A stretch of 64,000 nucleotides of DNA from Trichoplusia ni. Lineage: Eukaryota > Arthropoda > Insecta > Lepidoptera > Noctuidae. The DNA is taken from the NCBI RefSeq assembly GCF_003590095.1, contig NC_039489.1, forward strand, positions 806,001 to 870,000, written 5' to 3'. The translations under genes and the position numbers were made by a program. The stretch's first letter is position 1; the number at the start of each line of letters is the position of its first letter. A model generated the notes under the pieces. It saw only the letters and a list, made by a program, of their open reading frames with translations, was not told the DNA's origin and searched no databases. Shown here piece after piece: positions 35,706 through 48,598 of this stretch.

Positions 35706-38018
35706 TGTCTTGTTATGAAAATCAGTTTCGGGATTTAGAAATTCTTACATATGTATACAAGCAATGGTGAACTTCAAAATTACTACACGCATTTAGGCAC
35801 ATAGAGATGAAAGTCCACGGGGAAACCCCTTGCCCAAATATTGAGTCAGTATAGGAAAACAAAATAGAAATGACTGGATAAAAAAAATGACCAGAGAATA
35901 AATAAAGGAAAGCGTTAAAATAATGCAATATTTTCAGAAAACATTGATTAAAATGTGATGAAACTTTGATTGGGCCAACAAAACTAATAAAAATATTGTA
36001 AAACGTGCCATTGCAATGTGCATCAACTATTGGGTAAATCCACAGTAAAATTGAAAAGTTAATTCTTGTTAATTCTCTAACTTAATTTGTTAAATCTTTA
36101 AGAGTTTATTTTTAAACATTGCTTGAATAGCAAGAAAATACTTATTGGATTATTGATTCCTGTTTAATTTGAGAACGCTTCGGGTTTAACTTTGGAACTA
36201 CGCAGACAAGACAAACTATGCATCCGCACATTTTGATCTAAACCGATCTACAGTTTGTGGAAATATTGATTGTAACTCGACTGCGGTTTTAGCTGAATTG
36301 CCTACGTTACAATGTTTTACAAAAGCTTAGTCGCGTTATAAAAATAAAGTCATTGAATTGGGCGAGTTGTAATAAATTGATTTTTTTATTGAATTTGAAT
36401 TCCAATTCCCATTTTTTTTGGGATTGACTTTCTTCTCGCAGAAATGCTTTCATTTACCAATTGAAAAACGATTATTTAATAATTAAATATTTTAGAAGAA
36501 AGGTCTGTATAAAAATAATTCGAAAAAAAAAATCTTTCCCAGAAATATAATTGGCGTAATTTTATTTACTTTTTATAGATATCTTTTAAATTTAAACACA
36601 TCCTGCAATCTCCCCAGCATTGGCATCGCATTGCTTTAATATTAAATATGACGTTTTATTAAATTCTTTATAATAATTCAGAAAGCATGTCTGTCAATAA
36701 TGTAATTTGGCTCTTTCTGTTTGTAATTGGTCAACTACCAAACATCGCCTTCGCGGAAATCAGAATGTTAATATTAAATTCAATATCAAAGGTCATAATT
36801 GAATCATTTTAATTAATTCATCGAAGTGCAGTCAACAACTTATATATCTATAAACTTATATTATAATCAAAATTTAATAAAAAAAAACAAATCAGGCTAG
36901 AAAATAAAAAATAATTAAAAGTAAAAAAGACAACACGCAGCCACCTGCTTACCCTTCACCTATTCGTAAATGCTCTCGCTGCTAGAGAAAAACCAACAAC
37001 ATCCCGAATCGCTTTCTATCGTAGAGTACCTAAACAGTATAGGGTAGTTGGCTTATAAAATTATACTGGCTTATAATATATTTAATTATGAGGTTGTGGA
37101 AATACAAGCGGACAATGAGATGAGGTTTGAATTGTTCGATGCATTTTAATTGATATTTGAGTGAAAAAACGTCATGTGTCACTATTATTGTTTGGAAATA
37201 CAAAATTGGTTTAATTTATTTTCTTTACTTTTTGTTTACTTCGCTAAAAGATCTAAATACCAAAACAGAAAAATACAGTATAGTATCTGGCGTATATATA
37301 TATAGGCAGTATATATATAGGCGTTGTTTTGCCTTTAAATTATTTCTAGGGAATTTATGGTAAAAAATCGCTATCGAAACGGTATGAAATATGGATAGAA
37401 GCCGATTCTCAGACCTACTAAATATGCATTATTTAGGTTATAAGATTTCCTAATAATGATTACATATTTATAACCACACGGCCGAAGTCGCAGGCTCTTT
37501 ATTATATAAAAAAGAAAAATCACAATATTGATAGTTCGACCCTGGAGGGCGATATAATGTAATCAATTTGTCTACAGTCTCGCTGTCTAATATTTTGACA
37601 ACAGCTGGTATAGAACGCTGTTATAGCAAAGTTTTGGACCCCCGAAGGGTCTACGTCAAGACCAACAATCCTGTTACATTTTGGTTTATACAATTTTCTT
37701 AACATAGTCGTCCTTGGAATATATTAATTACTTAACCCGTGTATATCGATATGTTTTCTTGACTAAGTATCGAATCATCGAAAACTCCTCTATTTTATGA
37801 TTATACTAGTTGTATAAACTATCTGTGTAAAAGGAACAAACATCCATACATAAAAACTTAATAATGTTAGTTATCTAGGTATTTAAAAACTTGCCATTGT
37901 ACTATTTTATTAAATCTTTTACGTTCGCCATTGTATACATTTTATATGTAAAAGATCTAAGTAGGTAAGTAAAGTGAAATATAAATTTTATATTTTTAAA
38001 AATTGACTTGTAACCTTA
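35706..38018. other. Unassigned; minor repeat traces
   Basis: GTATATATATATAGGC is repeated directly at about 37291-37322. CACACGGCCGAAGTCGCAGG (37474-37496) looks like a worn Helitron 3' hairpin (GCGGACGAAGTCGCGGG). The 61-codon minus frame at 37520-37705 next to it may be element interior, not a gene. Confidence 0.35.
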
Positions 38019-38162
38019 TCAGTATATTTTTTTTATGTAGCCTGCTTTAGATCCCACTGCTGGGCAAAGGCCTTACTCTTCCACACTTCTCTATTTTGTG
38101 CAAGTTCCGGCCACGTGCGCCCCGCGTATTTGACTAGATCGTCACACCACCTTCAGTATATT
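38019..38162 (-). mobile_element. 124-bp LINE tail insertion with 10-bp TSD
   Basis: TCAGTATATT occurs at 38019-38028 and 38153-38162. Between them, on minus, the frame reads WCDDLVKYAGRTWPELAQNR and then EVWKSKAFAQQWDLKQAT, followed by a stop (38033-38035) and an A-run tail. This is an extremely 5'-truncated LINE copy: only the last 39 codons were reverse-transcribed. The protein motif aligns with the relics at 6583 and 39440, giving independent support for the LINE assignment. Confidence 0.88.
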
Positions 38163-38461
38163 GCTCGCGAGTAAATAAATGTTATCACCGTTCTAACGAC
38201 TAATTGTGATCTCGTTTAAAACCGTCACAAGTCGGGTTCAGCGGCCATTGGCGAGTTGCCAAACGGTTCCCGTTTATTACTGGAAGCTACCCGGTAATGG
38301 TTTCGAAACAATGACAAGTTGTTCGTAAAAATGTATTATTGACTGTTATACCGTTGTTATAATAATGAAAACTACATCTTTTTGCGACCTTTTCTTTTAC
38401 CAGTAATAAAACGTCGACAGCTACCGTTTTTTAGAAAATTTTACTCTAAATGAAATTTGAC

Positions 38462-38515
38462 GGAGGCCCGAAACTAGTCGGGCGATCCCGGTAAATACGC
38501 GAGATTAAAATGGTC
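38462..38515 (+). repeat. FB-A right-arm fragment
   Basis: GGCCCGAAACTAGTCGGGCG then ATCCCGGTAAATACGCGA matches the FB-A right arm with a few changes. Loop and left arm are lost. Confidence 0.7.
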
Positions 38516-39024
38516 TTAATTTTCTGGAAAACGATTTTCACAAAACACGGGTAGTTGCATAGTTATAATATTCATAATATCAATGTTTTTTCTTAGAAAA
38601 CCACTTCGCTGCCGACAGAAATGTAGTTGAAAAAGAAGGCATTATTAGCACGCCAGTAACAAAGATATTATTTCATGAAATTGAATTACAGTAAGTAGAA
38701 CAAAAAAAGCAACTGCAACCAAAGTGAATGCAGTTTAATAAAATAATTCAAATATTTAAGAACTTTGTCGATAAAGTAAATTATTCTGTAAGGTTTCTTG
38801 TATCGCAAAATCCGTGTATTTAGAGCACAGGGCCTTGCACCTCCACTTAAAGTAATAATAATTAGCGCCATCTAGTCAGACACTAAGAAAAACTTTTATT
38901 TTCAATGCTTTTTTATGACAAACTTCAATTAAAAAAAAACAGAAATTACCCTCACAACCATCATTTTTAAATAGCTCGACCGATTTTTATCAACCAGGTC
39001 CAAAAAGACACAAATTGCTCAACT

Positions 39025-39110
39025 CCTTCGGGACCTAAGATACCACAGAAAGACAGACAGACACTTCAAAGTTATAACACCCGCCTTTTATCAGGGTTTA
39101 ACAAAAAACG
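39025..39110 (+). repeat. GACA-rich interspersed repeat
   Basis: AGAAAGACAGACAGACACTT then CAAAGTTATAACACCCGCC and TTATCAGGGTTTAAC parallel 63128-63205 (CACAGACAGACAGGCAGGAA, CAAAGTTATAAACCCCTC). Two members of one family. Confidence 0.6.
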
Positions 39111-39439
39111 ATTAACAACAGTTCACACTAAGCAATAATTGCACTTGTCACCTAAGGGCGGTAGAGATAATACCTCACACTATTAGGGCACCAGTCTTAG
39201 ACGTACCAACGTTCATTATGCATTGAGTGGTGATGTGCAGAGCCTTTGTCTGAGGCAGTGTTATTGACAGGCTCTAATGATAGTCTAATATCACATGCCA
39301 CGTCGACCAACCACGTGTTGATAACCAAAAGCGACTGTAGATAACTAGGTGTTAGATACATGTTTAAGGCGAATATAATAGATCGAATTGAACCTTTCGT
39401 AATATGTAGTTTGTATGGATATGAGGTAAGCTATTTATC

Positions 39440-39545
39440 TAGCCTGTCCCACTGCTGGGTAAAAGACTCCCCAGAATCCTTCCATGATTGGTAAACCTTG
39501 GTCACTTGGTACCAGCCTACACGGTATGCGTTTGGATCATCTTTA
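39440..39545 (-). pseudogene. LINE C-terminal fragment
   Basis: The minus frame reads WKDSGESFTQQWDRLDK then stop. It corresponds to SWKDLGEAFAQQWDTVGK at 6583. A short relic without a visible target duplication. Confidence 0.65.
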
Positions 39546-39984
39546 CTTAACCTTAAATTAAAAAAATCCTGCATAATTCTGGTTCAAGAAATATCTCAAA
39601 TATGTATTTATTTATTTAAAAACATAAAACGATTATGTTATCTTTAAGTAGGTATCAGATGCAAAAACTTATGTGCCTAGGATTTAGGGAGGTAGGTATA
39701 TGAAAAAGTAACCGTTTAAAAAATAAATTTCATGATCGCCAACAACTATTTCGGGTTGTATTCATTGAGCCATTGCTATACTAACGTTTTTATTTAATTT
39801 TGTACCAGACATTTCTTAAACAAAGCCCTAATTTTAAACATTATTTCTGAACAAGAAAACAACATTAAGTTCTAAATCCGTAAAACATTTTTTTTGTAAT
39901 TACATTTTTGTTTAGGACTATAATTTAATATTTAATATTTATCTATCTCATATATTACATCTATTTTTCCCACGTTTATATACA

Positions 39985-40160
39985 CTCAGTGTTTGTTTGT
40001 TTGTTTGTCGTTCCTGCTGGATTTTTGTAACCCAATTTTGAGGCACTTCTCCATAAGCTAGCAGGCTGAATTTTTTAGGGTTGCTTGAAACCCGATGACA
40101 AAGCAATTAACAACTATAAAAACGGCTGGACCGATGTTGATAAAAATTTGAATGGAATGA
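39985..40160 (+). repeat. Interspersed repeat starting with TTTG units
   Basis: GTGTTTGTTTGTTTGTTTGT is followed by TCCTGCTGGATTTTTG, AAGCTAGCAGGCTGAAT, CCCGATGACAAAGCAATTAA and AAAACGGCTGGACCGATG. From general knowledge this is a common lepidopteran repeat. Single copy in this window. Confidence 0.5.
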
Positions 40161-40519
40161 AATTTAAAAACGTGGTTTTTATTTTTTTAATCGTTTGATA
40201 TTTTTTCTCCTTTGTCGATCAAGTTTAAACTGTATTTTGATCCACCTCCTTATATTAAAAGCGTATCAAGAGGTCTAAGAACATCAAGGCGGTAACCACA
40301 TTAATCGTTTAACCAAAACATAAATAATCTTCTAAGCACCTATTTGATGTGGTTACTTCAAAAGCTGAACGCAGACTGATCTTTGCTTTGCACGGATTTC
40401 GAACCGTAATCTAAGGATATGTGGTATTAACTATATCGCTTTTAGAAATCATCATGGTTGATACAAGGTTATTTAATACAACTAATCTTGTGCTTACATT
40501 TGTTTAAATTTTTGTACCT

Positions 40520-40739
40520 ACTAGCTGTTGCCCGCGACTTCGTCCGCGTGGTTAGAAGATATAAGTTATGGTTTTTTTTTCTTCGCTCATATTTTTCGCA
40601 GCGTGATGGTATATAGCCTAAAACCTTCCTCGACGAATGGTCTATTCAACACAAAAATATTTTTTCAATTTGAACCAGTAGTTCCTGAGATTAGCACGTT
40701 CAAACAAAAAAACAAACTCTTCAGCTTTATATGTTAGTA
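40520..40739 (-). mobile_element. Short Helitron (H4), 5' end altered
   Basis: On plus it begins ACTAGCTGTTGCCCGCGACT and runs to CTTTATATGTTAGTA, where H1-H3 would continue ...TATAGA. The expected terminal TCTA at the element 5' end is replaced by the palindromic insertion described next. CAGCGTGATGGTATATAGCC and TCAACACAAAAATATTTTTT are shared with H1 and H2. Confidence 0.8.
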
Positions 40740-40892
40740 CTTTTCATCATGGTCACGGGCAGACTGCCCGTGACCATGATACCTGCAAAGGTTTCGAAAC
40801 GTCGGGAACTAAAATCTAAAATTAAACCACGATAAAATCCGTAAAAGTAGTTTCATTTCAATGTCTAATATTCGCGTAAACCTAAGAAACCA
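40740..40892. mobile_element. Insertion or second element fused to H4
   Basis: A 153-bp segment beginning with a palindrome and continuing GATACCTGCAAAGGTTTCGA, AACGTCGGGAACTAAAATC, GATAAAATCCGTAAAAGTAG. CTTTATATGTTAGTA occurs exactly on both sides (40725-40739, 40893-40907). Either it is a 15-bp target duplication, or two Helitron-like elements with the same 5' head lie in tandem. Confidence 0.6.
40746..40780 (+). repeat. 35-bp palindrome with a 1-base centre
   Basis: ATCATGGTCACGGGCAG and CTGCCCGTGACCATGAT are perfect 17-bp arms flanking a single A. In RNA or single-stranded DNA this would extrude as a very stable hairpin. Confidence 0.95.
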
Positions 40893-41187
40893 CTTTATAT
40901 GTTAGTATAAATAATACCATGTTACAAATTTTAAAACTTCTGAGTATGTTTGTTACCCTTTCGAGCAAGTAATAAAATTAGATTACGTTGTGAGCAAACC
41001 CAAAAAAGACGACGGAAATCGCAATTCTTATACCAAAACAACAGCAGAATATCACAAAGTATAATTGTGACAGATCTAACTGCGACATTGAGATATGAAG
41101 TAGAGCTAACCTAATAAGCTCACGGTATCATAATCTAATACATCGGTACTCGGAGCACGTTGGAGACCGCCGTCAATCTAATCTATA

Positions 41188-41419
41188 TCTATACTAATAT
41201 ATAAAGCTGTAGAATTTGTTTGTTTGAACGCGCTAAACTCAGAAACTACTGGTCCAAATTTTTGTGTTGAATAGACCATTCATCGAGGAAGGTTACAGGC
41301 CTATATACCATCACGCTGCGACTAATAGGAGCGAAGATACAATGGAAAATGTGGAAAAAACAGGGCAGGTATAAATCATAACTTATATCTTCTAACCGAA
41401 GCCGCGGGGAAGAGCTAGT
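41188..41419 (+). mobile_element. Short non-autonomous Helitron (H5)
   Basis: The only plus-oriented member of the set: TCTATACTAATATATAAAGC at the start, GCCGCGGGGAAGAGCTAGT at the end, with A before and T after. It contains the shared GAACGCGCTAAACTCAGAAA, GACCATTCATCGAGGAAGG and ATCACGCTGCGACTAATAGG blocks. The penultimate block GGGGAAGAGC differs from the usual GGGCAACAGC. Confidence 0.9.
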
Positions 41420-41520
41420 TTCAATATATATTTACTACAATTACGAGGTAAGAATAATAATAACAAACAAGTCTTGAACGACTAATGTTTCTTACTTCCT
41501 TGTTTATTTGTATTAAATGT

Positions 41521-41580
41521 AGTTGTGGAAAAGAGAGAATTAAGACTTGTACAGCGCTGTCTCTCTTTTACAGTTGAAAT
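41521..41580 (+). repeat. HP hairpin repeat
   Basis: AGTTGTGGAAAAGAGAGAAT pairs with GTCTCTCTTTTACAGTTG. The centre has diverged. The flank AAATTACTTCTGAATAAAGG parallels the usual ATTACTTTAAGA. Confidence 0.6.
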
Positions 41581-43489
41581 AAAATTACTTCTGAATAAAG
41601 GCACTTAAGTAGAAGAAGACTCTTAACCACTTGTGAGACGGAGAAATGTTTGATATATTCTAACACGCCTAAGACTTAAGGCTTATCTTTCATGTCTTTT
41701 TCAAACTAACATTTTCAATTATTGTAAACACAGCTCTGAAGAAAACTAACTGTCAAAATTGTTTTCAATAGAACGTTAGTAGTGATAATCAACCTTTCGT
41801 ATAGGTCTTAAAGTTGCTTTTACGACGGGAGAAAATATGTCTGACATTTTAGGTAGACGGTTTTGAGATATTTTTTTTACCGCCTTTATCAAGAAACTAT
41901 TAGGCATGTCTTATATACCGATGGTAGTTACGAATTATAAAAACTTATTGCTACTCGAAATATCAAAAATTTCTCGCGAGTTGAAAGTCTGCCTTTTAAA
42001 CATAATTACAACAACTAGAAATAAAGCCAAAAACATGGGAAAATGCTAGACGGCATATCTCATCCACAATTACAATCTTATTTCAAGAAACCGTATTATC
42101 CACAATTGAATCACTAGTCGGTGCTACTCTGGAAGTATTTATGTAAATAATGTCATTTGTATTTACATGACCATTTGAATTAATCTTGCAAATTAATACA
42201 TTATTGTAAATCATGTCGCACTTGATCGTGTTAGATCTTAACTCCATAAACATGAGTTATATTACTTTAAATGGTCTCTTTGTAGTTAATTTCAACACTA
42301 AGTGCTATTTATGGGTGCACGTGCTTGTAAGATGACAGTTTTGCTTCTTGCCTGGGATTGTACAATTAACGCTGTGCTTGTGCAAGTTCGTAAAACGGTA
42401 AAATGGAATGAATACTCAAAAATTATTTCATGTTAGATGTTTAAAATGATCTTTTGTATAAAATTGACATAATTATATTAGTTGTAAGTATATAATATTA
42501 TATTTAAGCTACATTATTTATGTAATTTTAACTATAGTGAAAACCTATCTGCGATATACTTAACTAAATAGCCTCAATGGATACACAAAAAGGACAACAC
42601 ACTCACAATCAAACCAGTAAAATGATTTTGTAGGAAACTCACGTTTTGTTTAAGAATTTTCAATAAATAAAATAAACCACATAATAGGGATGATGACGAG
42701 GTATAAAAAGAAAAAATCACATTAGTCCCTCAGTTAGATAATTGAAAAGTATGAGACACGTATTTTTTCCTTTTTCAGAAAAACTAGAATTGACAAAGAT
42801 TAACTGCTTTAAAGTTTAGGAGAGGAGGCTTGTGACGCAACGATAGAGTAAAATTTATACTCAATCGTGACGTCAAGCGTAAGTTTCATTCACTGTAATT
42901 TGGTCAATTTATGTTGGCAGGACAAAAAAAATACGTATCCATTATTACTTATACAAAAAAACTACATGACGGACACTGCAAAAAAAAATTGTCTTCATCC
43001 CTATTGTGCTGTGGTATACAAGTTGGTTCTCAGGCAAGCCCAACTGAGCAAGCAAGATTGTGACGTGTAGTAGGGTACGAAATTATAAAGCATGCAGTCG
43101 CAAAAAAAAAATTTAAAAAAAACAATAACTGATTCTTTTAGCGGCTTAAATAAAAAAACTTAATTTCTTTAACAAAACACTTTCAATGAGAGGAAAATAT
43201 TTTGCAAGTATAATAAAAATTGGTACCATATCGGCAGTTTATGTGCAACAATACACTGTCCTTGTACTTTTAATAAAAAGTTATATTTACGGTAGATTAA
43301 GCTTGACACTTGATAAGATAAATAGTCATAACATGATTTATGTGCGATACAAAATTATAATAACTACTGTTCCTTCAAAAGCTAAGTACCGCCGTATATA
43401 TTATGTTGCATTATTTAAAATGCACCATATTTTTTATCAGGATATTACCACCTTTTATAGCTACCATCATTCGTGAGATGTAGAATGGT
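41581..43489. other. No gene seen
   Basis: Unassigned. Around 42060-42110 two CCACAATT blocks might be a very worn HP copy. The 96-codon plus frame near 43186-43476 has no domain. Confidence 0.35.
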
Positions 43490-43567
43490 ATCAGACGGAG
43501 CGATGGATGGACGATCTTGGTAATAGGATTCCGTTTTTACCGTTTGAATACGAAACCCTAAAACGAA
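43490..43567 (+). repeat. Rep-G 3' end
   Basis: GACGGAGCGATGGATGGACG, TTGGTAATAGGATTCCGTTT and TTACCGTTTGAATACGAAAC then CCTAAAA follow the Rep-G end order. The 5' part is absent. Confidence 0.65.
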
Positions 43568-44679
43568 ATTAAGTTTGACGTCGTGAAAACGGTATATAAA
43601 GGAGAACATTTCAAAAATTTAAATAAAACTGCAAAAACACGTGATGGATTTTGTCTAGCATAAAACGTTCAATATCATTAAGCCCCAAAAACATTAAACG
43701 AAGTCAAATATTTATACAAAGCAAAAGATTTAGTTTATTTAAGTGTTCAAATATATTTTAAGTGTTTTGTCTTGCGACGTGGTCGCAACTCAATGCAAAA
43801 AGAGAATCTTAAGATAATGGAAAAATAATAGACATGGCGTCCAATATTAAATGAAAATACGACGAAAAGATTTTATATTAAGTAAAATCAAGTTAAGTTG
43901 AAACTATAAGTTTTTTAAGCGTTCTGGAAATTAAGGGTAAACGCGACTCTATTATAAAGATTCCGTCGTGTCATCAAGCTGTATCTCATGAAACATGATG
44001 ATTAGATAGTTGAAATATTCAGAGATAATGTATTTCTCTTACAACAAAAGAAAAAAAGACAAATCTTAATACATACCTAAGGGTACGGGACTGTGAATGC
44101 GTAAGTCAAACATGCACTTGGGCAGTGTATGTGTTAAAATCAAGCGAGCAAACTGTGGATTCAATGTTAAATTGAAGAATATTAAATTAATCAGATTACC
44201 TTAAACTTGGGCTCATTTCATGGAAAATGAATCCTGGAATAGTGAAGTAGTATATTTTTCAGGACAAGATTCTGTTCCTTTATTGCCGAATATGATCAAT
44301 CATAATACTTTTTAAGTAACGATTTCCTCACTTGTATTTATCGAGATTATCCGACTATTTGCATCTTTAAAGTATAAAACCTAAAAAAGTTACAGTAAAA
44401 ATAATTATTTTCTTTAATCTAGTCCCATAACATTATCCAACTGCATCTGATTTCAAACACAATAACAACAGTCATAAACTCTGACGAATTTATCTGTGAA
44501 GGCTAAGAAAGTTTCTGCACGTTTCGTTCAGAAATTACTCAGTTTAACCGGACGAAACCACATGAAAGCTTGGCAGGAATTACGAGCGGTAACGTATTAT
44601 GCCCGGTCGTAGGAAATGAATGAAATCATGGGCGGCATGTGGACGGGAAAATCCGACTTCCTACTTTTTGTAAACGCGA
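43568..44679. other. No gene seen
   Basis: Unassigned AT-rich DNA. Confidence 0.4.
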
Positions 44680-44785
44680 AAGATTGTAAGTACGAATGTA
44701 TGAACGGTTGTTCCTCTTTCACGCAAAAACCACTGAAGGGATTTTGACGAAACTTGGTACACGTATAGTTTACAGCCAGGACAAC
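44680..44785 (+). repeat. Interspersed repeat fragment
   Basis: CTCTTTCACGCAAAAACCAC, TGAAGGGATTTTGACGAAAC and TTGGTACACGTATAGTTTAC form a familiar lepidopteran repeat. The SINE-T copy begins within or directly after it. Confidence 0.45.
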
Positions 44786-44942
44786 CAGTCTAACCATGGG
44801 GTATCGTGTTGCCCAGATAACTGGGTTGAGGAGGTCAGATAAGCAGTCGCTCCTTGTAAAACACTGGTACTCAGCTGAAACCGGTTAGACTGGTAGTCGA
44901 CCCCAACATAGTTGGGAAAAGGCTAGGCCAATGATGAATTTT
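44786..44942 (+). mobile_element. SINE-T, 5'-truncated copy
   Basis: GGGGTATCGTGTTGCCCAGA, TTGAGGAGGTCAGATAAGC, CTTGTAAAACACTGGTACTC, CCCCAACATAGTTGGGAAAA and an ATGATGAA tail match the 3' 150 bases of 57273-57639. No target duplication was identified. Confidence 0.8.
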
Positions 44943-45018
44943 GTTGTCACATTTAATTCGCTAAGTGCATTACATACATGTAAGTTAACACTATCTCCCT
45001 CTTAGACTAATAATATTG

Positions 45019-45070
45019 CCGTTGTGAAAACGAGACCATGTACATTATATATCTTCTTCCTTCCACACCT
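45019..45070 (+). repeat. HP hairpin repeat, weak
   Basis: CCGTTGTGAAAACGAGACCA ... CTTCCTTCCACACC keeps the arm ends, and TTAGACTAATAATATTG to the left parallels HP flanks. Internal pairing is poor. Confidence 0.4.
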
Positions 45071-48000
45071 AAATGAGACGGCAGACTTCAACATTTCCAA
45101 AAATTCTTCTAATTTTCCAAGAATAAAAGATATTCTGCTGATGTGCACTGAGGGATACCTTTAACAGATTCCGTTATCTTTTATGATGTAGATAACTGAC
45201 GTTTGATTTTATGAGCTCCCGAAAGTAACTGAAAATATTCCGTTAAATATTTTTTTTATATCTCTGCGTCTGCGCGTCTGGCGTTTTATTTTTATGAGGG
45301 CATTCTACACATTGTTAATGGAATTTTTCGTCTTTCGTCGGTACGTTATCAAGAAATTCTCAGTTGCAGTCTTCTGTTATGAATTGGCAATTTTTTTTCC
45401 GTTACAAGCATTTTATTTACTGTCTTCTTTTACTTTGACTTATTTGTCATCAAATCGTGTCAGTAAAATTTGATCTAGACCCCGGTTTCCGACTGACCTA
45501 AAATGTTACATTCATATCATTATAAATGTTTCATGATAATGAAATATTATGATGACTAAGCGCTGACTTAGTGCTGGCGTTGCAAAGTGGAAAAGCTCTG
45601 CTATAAAACTGTACAACCCTTTTTAGTTCGGACTTCTTTGATTCGTTTTGACGCATAATTGAATCTGTAAGCGGCGATTCTAAAAAGCTTATCTTTAATA
45701 TTTTTATTTTAGCACGTTATAAAATGAAACACCAGTCCATTAGAATTATTTCTCATTTCCTTAGTAAGACTAATTTATGCTGAGATCCAGAAAAATTAAC
45801 TTTAGAATTGACGTATTACATAAACATTATTGTCCTTAATTTCCCATTGCAGAGATCTGCTTTTCCTCTTTCTGTGTTCATTACCAGTAGTAAAACCAAA
45901 TATGATATCCTTAAAGCCTGAATTTCACAGTTTGCTCAACAATAATACTCGAATCTTCAATTAAACTGACTACCCCATTAAATACAAATTATTTCAGGAT
46001 TCAATGTATCCGTTACTGGTTCAGATTTATATCTATAGAAGTGTAGCTGTATTAACGAGCATTACGAAATACATTAAGATGGCCGTTAAGATTGCTAAGT
46101 GCTTGGTTATATTACCCAATAAGGCAAATGGTAGCCAGCCAGTATCAGTAACCATCCCACTTATACTTGAATAAGACGTATTAAAAATAATGTGACAGTG
46201 TGAGGATAGCCTTGAAAAGTTCAGGTGTTTTTTAATGATGCATCTATTTGATAACTTGCTGTCTAGAATTTTTTTATGATGTCAGGTTTGATCATTATTT
46301 TCACAAGTTTTTCTCTTCACTTAACCAAGCTTTCTTTGAAACGAAACTAGCTAGATTCAATTCATATTATTTTCAGGTTTTCGATTGACTTTTCAGGCGT
46401 ATATATGTTGGGTGACAATAGAATATTATATTTACACAGAATTGATCTGATTCTGGGGATGGAAGGTGATCATAGGACTTTTGCTATAAAATGATTCAAT
46501 TTGGTTTTTACTATGAGTGCTGTAGTTTGATCCGTAGCACAAGTATATTGATATTATTTATTATTTATTTATTATAACCAACTTAAAACTATCCTTACAG
46601 GCAAAAAATAAAAAGCAAGTAAAAAAATCGGGCAATTTTTTACCTGCATAATACCCACTTTAAATTCACCTGAAAGTTTAAAATCCCTAATATTTATGTA
46701 CAAAGAAATCACACCAGTATCGCTTATCGAAGTTTCCTATATTTTAAAACTGCTTTCAATATTGGAATCCGCGTTTGTTTTTAAATATTCGCGCGTTAAA
46801 TTGCCCACCGTTTAAAAAAGGTCGGAAGTTTTTTTTGTTCTTCAGTGTACACGAACTTGCATTTCAAATTCATTCCAATAACATTAAAACTGGCTGCACA
46901 CGGTTTTTTTCGCTTTTATTTTTATTTTTAAAGCCATGACAAATTACAGTTTATTTACCCGATCTAAATGTTTGATTGCCAATTTGATCAACGATATGGA
47001 ACATAAATGAATTTTGAGTCGTAAAAAAGGATTTCCGTATCCTATTTCAAGTTTCGTTTAGTATTTCAAAAAAATTAAATTAATGATAATATTTTTGAAT
47101 TAGAAAACTCATTGAAAATCATTTGAAAGACTAGAATAGAAGAGATTTTTCTTAAAAAAAAATCTTTGTGTCGTGGGGGGTTTCTTCAAAATCGTTTCTT
47201 GCCTTGCCTCTGCGTATAACAATTTGTAGTTAAACCATAGTTTTTCATCCAGGCTACTTGTAAATCTCACTAATAAAACAAGCTACGCAGTAAATCCTAT
47301 TTCTAGGGCTTAACTCGTAGCTTCAGGCTAAAAAGGCAAAATAAATTCTGGTACACCTAAATAAAATTTGGAATCCTGGTTAAGCAAGACTGGATTTCAT
47401 CGTCTTTATTTTTTCTCACCTGTAACGTGACTCTTTATGATCATAACAGTGCTTTTACACGGCCTACTAACTGTACTTATCTTATTGCAGCAAAAAAACA
47501 AATTTGACATTATTTGGTAATGTTGCCTACGACACATAAAGACGTAAGGCATACGGATGCTTTGAATCTTCGTTATCATGACGTCGTAAAAAATAGAAAC
47601 TGAGCACGTGTGAGAAAGCCTGTATAGGCTAATGGCAAGTAGAACAGCGGTACAAGTACGCAGACATATCTTAATTAATTGATAAATTTGCATTCGTCTT
47701 AATGGGCATAAAATGCGCTTTCTGTAAGCATGATTTTGATCATTTTAATTCTTATACTTTTTAAGAAAATTGCGGTTTCCTTTTAACGAGTAAAATACAC
47801 TCCTATTTGTTTATATAAAATCTTCTTCGTTCTAAAAATTTCTCGAAAATACTTTTGCAATATGACTCAAAGTTGCTCATGTGAATAAAGCATAACGTAT
47901 TACGTCAAGAGATGTTATAGTCACAGGTTGTTATCTACTTTTCCTGTTACGGTATTAATCCCGGCTTTTGACAGGACCAGTTTTCCTCCGAAGCTTTCCC

Positions 48001-48598
48001 TTTGATCCTCTTTATATTTCCCAGTAGTTTGTTTGTTAAGTCCGATTATATTGGGTGACTGTGAACTTTACAAGATTCTGTTGTTTTAACCTAGTAAGGT
48101 ACTAAAGCTTTTGTCATTATGCTTTTTGGATAAAAAACAAGTAAAATATTAAGATTCTTAAGGAAATTATACTTCGATACTTAAAATATAGGTATTTTAT
48201 TTTTGGTTTGATCCTGCAACTCCAACGACTTTGATACAATTCCAGTGATATACCCCTATTCCACCAAGGCTCGGTACGAGCATATGTCAATATTATCCTT
48301 ATTTAATGGCAGGTAATTAATACGAGTGATTTGATTAATACATCCATATTTAAATTTAATATTCATTCACCTATTGCTGTGTTTTAATCTGTTTGCGTTA
48401 CAAAGCTTCCTAGATACTGATAGTAACACAGGGTGTTAAGATTTAAGCTCCGTTAAGCTCATTGTGGTCTTCTTTTGTGAGATAAAGATTTGAAGGTTTT
48501 ATTCGCAAGACTTATTCGGGTTTTTATCCTTTTACTTGTCTTCCTATTTAATTCCGTTTCAGAGTACATGCTACCTTTTTTTGAAGTAATATTACTTA
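45071..48598. other. No gene seen; small SINE-H trace
   Basis: The only assignable piece is AATCTTTGTGTCGTGGGGGG then TTT (47162-47181), matching the SINE-H 3' region at 52421-52444. Otherwise AT-rich. Confidence 0.4.
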
